A stretch of DNA of 64,000 nucleotides, taken from positions 7,562,001 to 7,626,000 of the forward strand of contig OZ038471.1 in NCBI GenBank assembly GCA_964036295.1. The letters are read 5' to 3'. Position 1 is the stretch's first letter, and each line of letters begins with the position of its first letter. Origin of the DNA: Plumapathes pennacea (taxonomy: Eukaryota > Cnidaria > Anthozoa > Antipatharia > Myriopathidae). This document shows, piece by piece, positions 55,001 to 63,972 of this stretch. The translations under genes were made by a program, and so were the position numbers. The notes under the pieces were generated by a model that saw only the letters and a list, made by a program, of their open reading frames with translations, had not been told where the DNA came from and did no database searches.

Positions 55001-58000
55001 GCAACTGATGATTGCCGAAATGACCGAGCCGCGTTTGTGACGGCCGGTTCATTTCAAAGTCAAACAGAATAAAATCTGAATTGTAGAACTTCTTCATCGT
55101 TGTGTTGCTTGTTTAGTTATTGGCCTAACAGGATGTACAGAAACAATACTTTCAAACTAATTCAGTAGAATTATATACATTCGAAGGTAAAGTGATAAAG
55201 ATCGGCGATCAGACAAGTAAAGCCGGCGTGTACTTAGTTTGATTGAAAGGCTTTCAAGTTTGGTTTCTTCGTGACTCCAAGAACCGTGCACGCATCGTAA
55301 ACTGTTTTTACTCCGAGATTTTAGGATTTCCTGTTAAATTCAGATTTCCTCCAGAGAATTACGAAAGTCGGGTTTTTATTTCATTGTGATTTTGGTGCCC
55401 ACGCGTGCATCTGAAAACCCTATGGAGCCACCTTAAACTAGTGTGCAAGTGTGCAAGAAAGGTTAATCAGATGTGCAAATGTAATTAATCAGAGTTAATT
55501 GCACAGATTAATTGATTTTGCACACTTCGTTGCCATGACAATCACGCAAGCTCAACTTTTGCATCGAGAAAAAATGGTGGCCAAGAGCGAGAGATTCCCA
55601 AAACATAAACAAAGCAGCCATAAAAGTTAAAAACTGGGAAACTCAAACGCACGAAATCGACTCCAAAACATGGACGAAAATGCCTGTAAGGAATTCGCGG
55701 AGGAGCCGGCGAAATGAAATAAAAAGAAAGTGGAAATCTACGAGCCCGAAGTAAAGTTATGTTCGGAGATCAGCAATGTGCCAAGCCATCCGCAGCAGGA
55801 ATAGTCTGAAACTTCAAGAGATCATCGACAGGTCGTGATCAGTAAACTTCTTAAGTTGATTTCAGTTTCGATCCAGTTTCTTCTGCTGAAAAGCTTGTTT
55901 GTAAAAGTTTAGCCGCTCAATGTTCGCGAGTGTGTCGATCGGCTCTGCAGAACTTTATGACTGAAGCTTGAAGCCTTCACGATACGATTGCAATTTTTTC
56001 GCTGAACAGCAGCTTCAACGGTTTCTTAATCTTCGCTAAGTAAATATAACTATATAGACTTGCCGTAACTCAGGTTTCTCTTCCTTTCGGAGATTGTCGG
56101 CAGCCAGTTATGCCGTTTCAGCGGGTCTGCTGTTCGGTGACTTTCATCCATAACGTGTTCCATAACAGAGCTCAGGGTTAACTCAGTCTTTCATTCAAGG
56201 CTATTCAAGACAGTGATCCTCGTTGACTTGAGTTTTGCATTACGCAAATTTCTACAGCGTGAATTTTCAGCGTCCAATAAAAAGTCGCGCGTTTAACAGT
56301 TTTGCTTTGGAATGGCTTCCTTCATCTTGTTTATTTTTGCATCTACATTATTAACTAGTAATCATTGGTGTGCTCATTCAATTAACGATTAATTGTGCTC
56401 GTAATGTTTGAAAATTCCACAAGTAACACTCGTCCTGCGGACTCGTGTTATTTTGTTAGAATTTTCAAACATTACTCGCACTATTAATCGTTAATTGAAT
56501 GAGCACACCAATGATTACCACTACTAATAGAACAGTTGATCTGGTTCCTGACGAGTGCAATACGCTCCCATATTTGCACTTGTTTTGGCCTTTATTCAGT
56601 CATTCTTATAGGACGCGGAAAAAAATGAGAAATTATGCGGCATTTTAGGTCAATTATGCGATTTTTTTCCGAGCTAAATATATTATTTTTGACCAGGTCT
56701 CAGAGGAGAAAAACCATTTTTATGCTGTTTAACAGACAGTTAGAACATAAAGGAACATTAGAATGTGATGTATCTCAATCTAGAATGGCCATTTGAGCTT
56801 TACAGTATATAGAAAAAATAAACAAAACAAAAAAAAACAATAACAGTTGTATTCCAGTGCTAATGCTGTGTGGGGGTACATGTAAGTCTTTGGTAGAGCT
56901 ACTCATAATTAATTTAAAGGTGCCTATCTCAAGTTGCCAGGATTATTGACTGCATGATGGGGCTCAAAGGCTCAGCGCACTCCAAAATGGATCAATGTTC
57001 ATATAATCACTTCAAATCAACACTGCTCCCCAATTACAATCAATGTATATTTTTTATTGTCCTATTTTCATGGTATGATTGTTACCAGTTACCCATAATG
57101 TAAACGGATACACTGGCCAATGGTGAGAATCTATTTTATTAAGATGACTCACCTGGCTCAGGCAGAGCCCTAAAAATATCACTAATCGGCAGTAAGCCTT
57201 CGAGGTGCTTGTCCACCACGCACTTTCGAAAGTGATCAACAACATTGCATGAAGAGCAAAACAGCAAGCCACTGTCCGCATGGAAGGTTCCTTCAGGATA
57301 TTTCCTTGCTCTGTCGTCAGCGGTGGTTTTCACTGGAAGGTGCGATCGTCTCAGCTTCTCTGTAACGGCAGGCTTTTTGACTACAAACCTATCCATGGGG
57401 ACGTTTGTTTCGACGTTCAACGAAAGCAACTACATAATTATTGTAACTCGACGAGAGTGTAGCAAGGATCTAACGGTGTCTTTCATGAATATATATCAGC
57501 AACAGTGATTTGCCAGTTTACAGAAAAGGATTGTTTATTCTGAACCAATAGGCAATGTAGGAATCAAAACTAGTACCAGGCCCCAGACATGTAAATAACG
57601 CCATGTTGTTCGATTGACGACCATATTGAAGGTTGTAGAAGTTTCCTAAGGTTTCTCTACGGATTTTTGGCAGGTAAATCACCTTCAGACAAGGTTTAAG
57701 CTGCGGAAGCTTTAGTAAAAGAGAGGATTTATTGTGTACTTTGTTTGTATTGTGCAGCATTTTTTGAATTATACAATATTTCATGAATTATGCAATCGGA
57801 TGCGATTTGAGGCCGATTATGCGAAATCGCACCATCGCGTAATATCAGAAACCCTGTTTATTTCCACTCGAACATGTGAAGTCGTGTAATAAAAGTGAAC
57901 TATCTCTAAGACGGACACACTCGGGACCTAGTCTAGACAGACAAAACAGTGAAATTAGGCCGGCAGGAACCAACAACCCTTGTCCGCGTTATGGAGGTGC

Positions 58001-58167
58001 CATCTTATACTGATGCCCGTATTGACTGTATATAAAGTTAGTGCTAACCTTGCTTGACCATCATACCTTCCTCCCAGCTATAAACAAGCTAACACCTTAC
58101 CTGGAGAAGTCATCAATGTAATCCACACCAGCACCAGCAGAAATCGGAAAGTCTTGCAAACTGACAT
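41941..58167 (-). CDS. Adhesion GPCR with IgGFc-binding ectodomain
   Basis: Eighteen - strand exons join in one frame (1334 residues): 58167-58101, 53519-52023, 51517-51042, 50579-50417, 50049-49930, 49767-49695, 48641-48557, 48291-48242, 47542-47407, 46616-46510, 45777-45675, 45262-45112, 44581-44497, 44056-43990, 43895-43807, 43427-43301, 42931-42890, 42507-41941. Exon 1 is a signal peptide (MSVCKTFRFLLVLVWITLM). Exon 2 is an IgGFc-binding N-terminal domain (GREFVVGF, CEHLVEQIPPVNHWG). Exon 3 is a Ser/Thr stalk with a duplicated KEFVH segment. Exons 4-9 form the GAIN domain with GPS: W..GC, CSCDHM|THFAVLM, cleavage expected after residue 873, leaving a THFAVLM tethered agonist. Exons 10-17 hold seven helices (YFLVATFAWMFLEGVQLY in TM3, CWVRPGGEAYW in EC2, LLGLTWIIG in TM6). 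The 188-residue tail ends in basic clusters (KRRAPKKRR). It should be a self-cleaving surface receptor. An acceptor just before the ATG implies a 5' UTR exon upstream. Intron 1 is 4.6 kb. The ligand is unknown. Confidence 0.93.
42971..43168. mobile_element. CTTTCACTCCCAA-family MITE in receptor intron
   Basis: The element runs from TTAACCATTTCACTATCAAG to CACTCTTGGGAGTGAAAGGG between the TM6-7 and TM7 exons. It has full-length structure and no ORF. Confidence 0.8.
44746..44932. mobile_element. MITE, GTGTTACACTGGT ends
   Basis: GGTGTTACACTGGTCGATTT, GCAACG on the left is mirrored by GTTGCAAATCAACCAGTGTA, ACACG on the right. The 130 bp interior is rich in GCAAC words. It lies in the intron between the TM3 and TM4 exons. 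Confidence 0.8.
46732..46940. mobile_element. CTTTCACTCCCAA-family MITE in receptor intron
   Basis: AACCCTTTCACTCCAAAGCT through CACTCTTGGGAGTGAAAGGG, a full-length copy between the GPS exon and the TM1 exon. Confidence 0.85.
48666..48852. repeat. TTCGAGATAGCGGGG element in receptor intron
   Basis: Several copies of TTCGAGATAG and GATCGAGATAGCGGAGTTCT; it begins CAGTAGAACCACGCTATCTC and ends AGCGGGGTCC, so the ends are inverted (AGTAGAACC/GGTTCTACT type). Same family as 5085-5445. Confidence 0.75.
49445..49610. repeat. CTCTAAGGCGGACACC element in receptor intron
   Basis: CTCTCTCTAAGGCGGACACC opens the element, TGTCCGCCTTAGAGA recurs in reverse twice, and it ends near GAGTTTACTGTACTA. Related sequence lies at 57897-58010. 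Likely terminal or subterminal repeats of a DNA transposon. Confidence 0.65.
50582..50601. repeat. Poly(G)20, the polypyrimidine tract of a receptor acceptor
   Basis: On the - strand this is C20 immediately followed by AG (position 50580) and the GAIN exon at 50579. The tract that defines the splice acceptor is thus a pure C homopolymer. Confidence 0.85.
50672..50960. mobile_element. Fold-back element, relative of 8241-8588
   Basis: TACTAAGTATTACGGGTTTC and CACAATTGGTCTACAGAAAC on the left pair with GATTGGTCAATCGTACTGAA and CTGGAATACGTATTGATTTG on the right. The centre GAGACTTTAGTATGAGG matches the other copy. It lies in the intron between the stalk exon and the first GAIN exon. Confidence 0.75.
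56359..56519. mobile_element. ~160 bp near-perfect palindrome
   Basis: TAATCATTGGTGTGCTCATT, CAATTAACGATTAAT, GTAATGTTTGAAAATT on the left are mirrored by AATTTTCAAACATTAC, ATTAATCGTTAATTG and AATGAGCACACCAATGATTA on the right, with a loop around TCGTCCTGCGGACTCG. Arms of about 75 bp. Confidence 0.88.
57153..57396 (-). CDS. CGGBP1-like BED-type zinc-finger exon
   Basis: ATG 57396 opens MDRFVVKKPAVTEKLRRSHL, then GLLFCSSCNVVDHFRKCVV and DKHLEG, strongly like human CGGBP1 (MERFVV start; LFCTSCNVV; DHLKSKTH). After HLEG the similarity stops at LLPISDIFRALPEP and the exon ends in a donor (GTGAGT at 57152), so the second zinc-binding His of the usual H-x-K-x-H is absent unless supplied by the next exon. 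CGGBP1 derives from hAT transposase BED domains and binds DNA. This may be a nested gene in receptor intron 1 (same strand), an exonised transposon fragment, or a decayed copy. Confidence 0.65.
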
Positions 58168-58339
58168 ATTGTCCTGAAAGAAATACAGAGAAAATCTAAG
58201 CGGCTTCTTCTTCTTTTTTTTTTTTTTTTTTTTTTTTGTCATCACGTGAACGGGGTGTTTAGTGTTGATATTTTGTTCTAAAAGCATCTGTTCTCCACCA
58301 GCCCTGAAGTTGTTGGTTAAATTACAGGTCGTCCTTGGT

Positions 58340-60935
58340 CAGGAAGCGACGGATTAGCATAACATGTAGGCGCTCATGGGGGAGACAAAGCCTGTAACGG
58401 GCCATGTTAAAGTCTACCCGAAGGCTGTGCGGACTGCTACGGGCTGGCCGGGGTTTTCCTTACTGCCTTTTGGTTTAGAATTGCGTCCAGCACGTTAGCT
58501 CAAAGTAGAATCGTCACGTCTTGAATCGACCTCTGGTACATTAAGGCCGGTGAGGTGTGGCCACGACTCTATCATAGAGCGGATAACTCTCTTAGTTGGG
58601 GGGTTGGTTGGTTGACTGTCCAGGGCTGCTCAACAAGTATCCTTCGCGCATTCTTGTTCTTGGTAAATGACAACGGTATATTAAAATAAGACCTGCCTGG
58701 AAGGTTTGGCTTGATGGCTGCAGTTTATTGTACCGATGTTCATCACACTCGATCGCCCTTCCAGGCCAATCTTGTCAGCAAATTCTTCAAGGACAAGGGA
58801 TGCCTGACTATCAGAATCGAGGAGGGCGAAAGTGTCAATGCTGGAACCTCCGATTGTTTTCACAGTGATCGGTACAATCTGTAGTAGCACTGTTGCTTTT
58901 TCGTAGCCCAAGTGACGATGTTCCTACATGTACGAACACTTGCGCTGTTCCGTGGATTAGGTGGTGATAAGATTTGTTGCAGCTGCCTATACCGCATTAC
59001 CCTCGGCGTTCGCATTTCCGTGCAAAGTTTTCGCTATCGCTAAGGCAGCGAAAACACAGTTTGGTTTCTTTGGCTAGCAGGGCGCGCGGCCGTCAATGTC
59101 CAGCGCTTTAAATGTTTCGCAGTGCTCGATCTGATGTTCCTGGTTTCCTTATGTTGTGAGTTTTGCTATTCTTTCGTACGCCAGTTGCGAGAGTTGATAC
59201 GGCGGTCGACGGGTTGTTAGGCCTTCTCGTGGGGTGGCTTGTTCTTCTTCCGTCGCTGTCCGGTCTGAGGGGTGGTTTTGACGGCCCTGCCCGGTTTGCA
59301 GAGTGCTCGCTCACTGGCGCTTTGGTGCAAACTCTTACGCGCAGCCACAAGTCGAGATCTGATAATGATGGCACCTTTGAGCTCACTTAAATTTTCTTCT
59401 CTTCCCAACGACCCCCGAGTGTGTTCGTCAGCTTGTGGACGGCGCGCCTAACATTGTCGGTAGCATCCAAGTCGCTCTTGAACCCGAGGCTTTTGAGCTT
59501 CTCGACCGCAATGTGGAGGCTGTTGCATAGCGACTGCAATTGGCCAAAGTCTTCTTCTGGAACTTTGGGGTGATCGAATATTATTTTAGGTACGCCCTTG
59601 CCAATAATTCTTCGTTGTCAAATTGCTCTATCAACTCGAGAAGGGCAGTTCGGTACAAGTGGCCGTGGTTAAGCATTCCGCCGATTGCTTTCTTCGCCTC
59701 TCCAACAAGCGCACTCTGCAGGTGTGTCATTCGTTGAGTATTGGTCAACGGCTGATCGTGGACGAAGTACTTGAACATGAAGATGAAGTAGGGCCACTCG
59801 AGGGGATTGCCGGAGAAACGTGGAAGTTCCAGGCGAGGAAGGGACTTCATGAAGGCTGAGGGTCCACTGGCGTGCTTCAGTTGAACTTCTTTCTGTCAGG
59901 ACTATCGCAGAATTTATGGACCCAGGATTCGTTAAGCGCTTTGTGCGTAGTGGGGTCATCTTGGTCTTGTCCAGAAGATGGAAATATCTGGCGGGTTGTT
60001 GAAGAGTGCGCCGGGGGTGAAGAGTAGGTGCCTGCTGCGGAGCGCTGACAGCGCCTCGGCTTTACCCGTCGGTGGGAGCACTTCACGTGAAGGAGACACT
60101 TGCGGTTCCCTGTCGTCGTCAAAATCACGAAGGCGGTTGACCAAGTTGTTCACTGGATCTTGTTTTTCGTCGTCAAGCTCCAGTTCTAGACGAAGTCTTT
60201 CCACCTCATATTCCAGTTCTCGGGTTTGACGACGCTCTTCCATCCTCTGATTTTCACCCCTCAGTCTCATTTCGTTTGCATCTCGCTTTCGTTGTTCATC
60301 CCTCAGTCGCGTTTATTCAGCATCTCCCTTCCATTCCTCTTCGGCGCGCCGATTTGACTCTTTGCTGGCTTGAGCGATCTTTAGTTCGGCCAGACGTTCC
60401 CTTTTGATTAGATCGCTAGCCTTTGAGCACCATGTGAATTTCGATTTGGATCGCGCTTTCCTGGACGACGACGACGTTCGAGACGGGGTTCTGCTTTCTC
60501 TCTGACTGATCAAGCTTTCCTTCTCGCGCGTCTCTTCGGGATGTTCGTGATTTGCGTGACTCGGTTCGGTTGCGTGCTCGTGATCATGAATAGCACTGCT
60601 GTCTGAGGGCGTGTGTTCCTCACTTGCGTGCCTCGGTGCGGTTGCGTGCTCGTACTCGTGAATATAACAGAAAGTTTACTTTTTCGTTTTGGCTGCGTTT
60701 TCGTCCTGTCCGGAACAGGTACATCTGACCATGTATTCTGCGCGCATTGTGAGACATTTGACCAAACATTTTCGAAAACGTCAAATGCTCGGGGTTTTGC
60801 CTGGGGAGGGGATAATCGCAGTAGAATTGACTCATACATTATAATTGAATATCGAGTCCCAGTATTTACAGAGAGAGAGCTTCGCTCTCGGGCAACTGTT
60901 CGCTTCTCGGAACAGATAATATCCTCGGACAATTA
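58340..60935 (-). mobile_element. BEL/Pao LTR retrotransposon, decayed (gag to protease linker)
   Basis: Reading leftward: a tandem Thr/Gln/Arg-rich start (60932-60510), gag N-terminus (SKASDLIKRERLAELKIAQA, coiled-coil RQTRELEYEVERLRLELELD) with TAA at 60315, then LPRLELPRFSGNPLEWPYFI, HDQPLTNTQRMTHLQSALVG and GGMLNHGHLYRTALLELIEQ (DUF1759 gag core). A frameshift near 59580 leads to PEEDFGQLQSLCNSLHIAVE and AVHKLTNTLGGRWEEKK. Next come protease-like LLQIVPITV and FALLDSDSQASLVLEEFADK (58911-58681; the usual DSGSQ is DSDSQ) and the linker PVAVRTAFG near 58425. Reverse transcriptase, integrase and clear LTRs are absent. It lies about 170 bp upstream of the receptor start codon, in the same orientation. 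Confidence 0.85.
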
Positions 60936-60973
60936 TCTGTGCATATTTCCTCGCCAAAAGTAGTTTATTGTTT

Positions 60974-61087
60974 ATATAGATGCACGCGGGAATTTGAACG
61001 AACATGGGAGAAGTTTGGAGAAGCACGAGGCCGCCGAGCTTCTCCAAACTTCACGAGTGTTCGTTCAAATTCCCAAGTGCATCTATA
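60974..61087. mobile_element. Hairpin element sharing the CACGAGGCCGCCGAG loop
   Basis: TATAGATGCACGCGGGAATT, TGAACGAACA, GAAGTTTGGAGAAG and the mirrored CTTCTCCAAACTTC, TGTTCGTTCAAATTC, AAGTGCATCTATA surround CACGAGGCCGCCGAG. Same loop as 36784-36970 with different arms. Confidence 0.85.
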
Positions 61088-61410
61088 ACTCAATATACGT
61101 ACGCTGACAAATGCTTTACTTCTTTTATAAGATAAGGCAAACGAATTTTGTGAAAAAACAACAAAGGAAAAAACGAATTTGACGCAAGCTGACGTCTAAT
61201 TGACGCGCGCATGCGTATGTTGAGTTATAATGCACGCGCGTTTGCCAATCAGATTGCGCGTACTATCCACCTTATCTTATAATCTCTTTTCTTACGAGCG
61301 TTAAGCTAAACTAAAACTTTTGCACTTGAATGTACAGTTTTGTGCATTGATCGCTGACTCAAAAATAAAGTGACCGCATGGCCAACAAACGTATTTCCGC
61401 GGTGTTCTAT

Positions 61411-61605
61411 TAACTCTTTCAATCCCAAGTTCAAAATGCAGATTCTCCCACCCTTTTAAGATAAAATTGTATGAGTGACGTGGTGAGAATTGATAGTTTA
61501 ATCAGCTGTTATCTCAGCAAAGTATCAGAACCAAGTTTTCTTTACTGTCTGCCGAAACTGAAGGAGAAAATTGAACTTGATCACTCTTGGGAGTGAAAGG
61601 GTTAA
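61411..61605. mobile_element. CTTTCACTCCCAA-family MITE
   Basis: TTAACTCTTTCAATCCCAAG through CACTCTTGGGAGTGAAAGGG, full length, non-coding. Confidence 0.85.
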
Positions 61606-61800
61606 ACGGAGCTCACGGTGAATGTTCTTGTCTTCAAGTTTACAAACCGTTCCGTATTTAGATTTAGATACTCCACCCTCAATATGAGTGAGAATCGTCT
61701 CAAGTAAAAATTTCTTAGTCCAAGAACATGATAGAAAATTGAACTGATCTAGGATTGACACTGGTATTGTGAATCCAGCACTGTGAAACAGTGTTACCAA
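61606..61800 (-). other. Possible exon, duplicated at 62925-63040
   Basis: The - strand reads FHSAGFTIPVSILDQFNFLS, CSWTKKFLLETILTHIEGG, SKYGTVCKLEDKNI without stops. The related block at 62925-63040 (GTCTTCAAGTTCCCAAACCT) carries stops in the same frame. No family recognised; either a real exon with a dead duplicate or simply a repeat. Confidence 0.3.
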
Positions 61801-62118
61801 TCAACCAACCTTACGGGGATTTTGTTACATCCCCCTACCTATCCTCTCTCACAGAAAAAAAAACCCTTAAAGACCATAGTATGTAGTCCGGGCTAAGATC
61901 GCTTCAAGAATCTAGACAAATTAGGACCGGTCGTAAACAATGTAGAAGGTGCGGCAATGGCAACTACACAAAAACAGCAAGTAGCATAAAAAAATCCACT
62001 ACATCTTTAAAACCACTAAATGCTTTATATATTTACTGCTATGAAAACGAGTGGTACTATACCGAAACAAGTTGAGCACTAGGGAAAGAAGGTCTAAAAA
62101 ATGGCGAAAAAAACTTAC

Positions 62119-62177
62119 GGATAGCAGGAACCAAGACAGGTGCCTTGGTCAGCTGCCGCTCTTCCGCACTTGCAATG
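62119..62177 (-). CDS. Small Cys-rich exon candidate
   Basis: Between acceptor TTCCTCATCAG and donor GTAAGT the exon reads HCKCGRAAADQGTCLGSCYP (four Cys in 20 residues), the density of a disulfide-rich extracellular module. A similar sequence at 63211-63262 (CGKAPDERGTCLPSCYP) has the same donor. The rest of the gene was not found; it would lie upstream of the receptor on the same strand. Confidence 0.35.
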
Positions 62178-63210
62178 CTGATGAGGAATCATAATTAAAG
62201 TTATAATTTGAATTTGAAGCAAGCCGGGTGAAAACAAACAGTAGGACTCCCTAGCAAAAATTCACTTCGTTAGAAGTACGACTATTCAAGGCGCAGGCAA
62301 GCCTGCAGCGGACGAAAACTTCTAACTGTTCGTACGAACGGTCATCGAATTAAAAGAGAACAGACCAGGCGCACAAGAGAATGGCGGCAATTAAACACTA
62401 GAGCTCCCTACCCTCGTGCCCTACATTCAATGTTTTTCCACCGGATGCACGTCCTGCGCTAGCAAGATCATTATATTTTAATCATTGAGCAAAACTAATG
62501 CGATGGAGCGCTGCGCCAAACACAGTGAAACATCGAACGGTTCACGCGGCAATACCTTTACAAATTTTCTTCGGTTACACTAATTTCATGAACCAAGCCT
62601 TTCAAAAGACATAAATTCTCAGCGATGCCGCATTCTCAGTGATGTCAGACGTGAAAGTACAAACTGTATCTGAAACTATACAAAACATGGTCAGTCAAAA
62701 CCTGGCGTTTAACTTTTCAAACCTTTCGTGACGAAAATCACATTTATGAAACCAAGCAATTGATTTTTAACAAGCGGGAATTGTTTTAATTTTTACAGGA
62801 AAGCCGTCTGTGACAAATGTTTGAAGTATTATTTTTTAGAGCGGTCACCGTGCGTAATGTAAGTACACTGGGTCGATTGTTGTGTCTCAACCGCGAGCAG
62901 CAACTGAACTCGCCCGACTTGTCACAGTAAATGCTTTTGTCTTCAAGTTCCCAAACCTTTCCGTATTTCGTTTTTTAAGATTGTTTCAAGCAAAAACTTA
63001 TCAGTCCGAGAACTCATAATAGAAAATCATTTAACGACACCATGATATTCGGCACTAACAAAGATTTCATGCAGTACGAAGAAAATAACTGTGTAGTTCA
63101 TAAGTACGAGTAGCGATTGCAGAAACAATACGTAGAACAATGGAAAATGAGTGCAATTGAAAGAATAACACAGACGATAAAGGCTGAAAAAAAAAGGGAA
63201 AAAACTTACG

Positions 63211-63262
63211 GATAGCAAGAAGGAAGACAGGTGCCGCGTTCATCTGGGGCTTTTCCGCATTG
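63211..63262 (-). pseudogene. Duplicate of the small Cys-rich exon
   Basis: QCGKAPDERGTCLPSCYP ends in the same donor context (CTATCC|GTAAGTTTTTTC) as 62119-62177, but no AG acceptor precedes it at the matching position. Probably a duplicated, non-functional or differently spliced exon. Confidence 0.35.
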
Positions 63263-63283
63263 ATTAAAGTCAAACCACCTATT

Positions 63284-63733
63284 AACCCTTTCACTCCCAA
63301 GAGTGATCAACTTCAATTTTCTCCTTCAGCTTCTCACCAGAGATATATCATACAGTAAGGAGAACTTGGCTTTTGATACCAAATGTCCAGATTAAAGCTA
63401 ATTGATCCTTTTAGTTAGTGTGTCACATGACCTGAAATGGGAGAACACGCCAAAATAACATCTCAAAATAACAATGAAATGTTATTTGCCAGACGTTCGT
63501 TCACTCATTTGGGTATTTCTGGGCAAACTCTGATTGAGAGTTAAAATCTGGTAACACCGTGATATTTTACTGTTACTTAGAGACGCATGTTGGTGTGCCG
63601 TCTCATTTCAGGTCACGTGACACACTAGCTGAAAGGGTCGATTAGACTATCAGTTCTCGCTACACCACTCATACGTTTTCTTCTTAAGAGGTTAGGAGAA
63701 TCTACATTTTGGGCTTGGGAGTGAAAGGGTTAA
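63284..63733. mobile_element. CTTTCACTCCCAA-family MITE interrupted by another element
   Basis: AACCCTTTCACTCCCAAGAG at the left and GCTTGGGAGTGAAAGGGTTA at the right bracket family internals (CACCAGAGATATATCATACA; TCTCGCTACACCACTCATAC). The two halves are separated by a foreign 220 bp segment at 63412-63630. Confidence 0.85.
63412..63630. mobile_element. MITE with GTGTGTCACATGACCTGAAATG ends, nested
   Basis: TAGTTAGTGTGTCACATGAC, CTGAAATG on the left is mirrored by CATTTCAGGTCACGTGACAC, ACTAGCT on the right. The interior is non-coding. It sits inside the element at 63284-63733. Confidence 0.85.
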
Positions 63734-63739
63734 GCGGTC

Positions 63740-63972
63740 ACTCTCGAGGAACTGACCACTTAACACAGGTTGACAGCCAGGTTTCTCGAATTACTCAAAA
63801 TACAATAATTAGCATACATAATAATTGAGCACCTACAATGTTAAATGGTTAATAAGCTTCATGTTTACAAAGTGACCGTTTAATACAGGTTAAAGTCAAT
63901 AAAAAACCCATTAGGCCTTAAAAAGAGTGACCGCGTCCGCTTTAATGGAGGAGGACCGCTTAATACACCACG
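63740..63972. repeat. GTGACCG...CTTAATACA repeat region
   Basis: GACCACTTAACACAGGTTGA, GACCGTTTAATACAGGTTAA and GACCGCTTAATACACC recur at about 100 bp intervals, degenerate copies of one motif. Probably transposon subterminal repeats; no gene to the right edge. Confidence 0.55.

Larger units (their letters stand above)
53520..58100. other. Receptor intron 1, repeat-rich
   Basis: The intron lies between the signal-peptide exon and the IgGFc-binding exon. Contents: a hairpin at 53590-53665 (GTATTTTTACGAGTC mirrored by GACGAGTAAAAATAC), 70 bases from the exon; AT-rich DNA to 56.3 kb; a long palindrome at 56359-56519; a CGGBP1-like exon at 57153-57396; a GCGGACAC-type repeat at 57897-58010. No other gene was seen. 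Confidence 0.7.

Noticed and set aside
59669-59959. 96-codon - strand ORF beside the BEL gag core
   Set aside because: Out-of-frame reading of the gag region; the gag motifs lie in the neighbouring frame (59581-59880).
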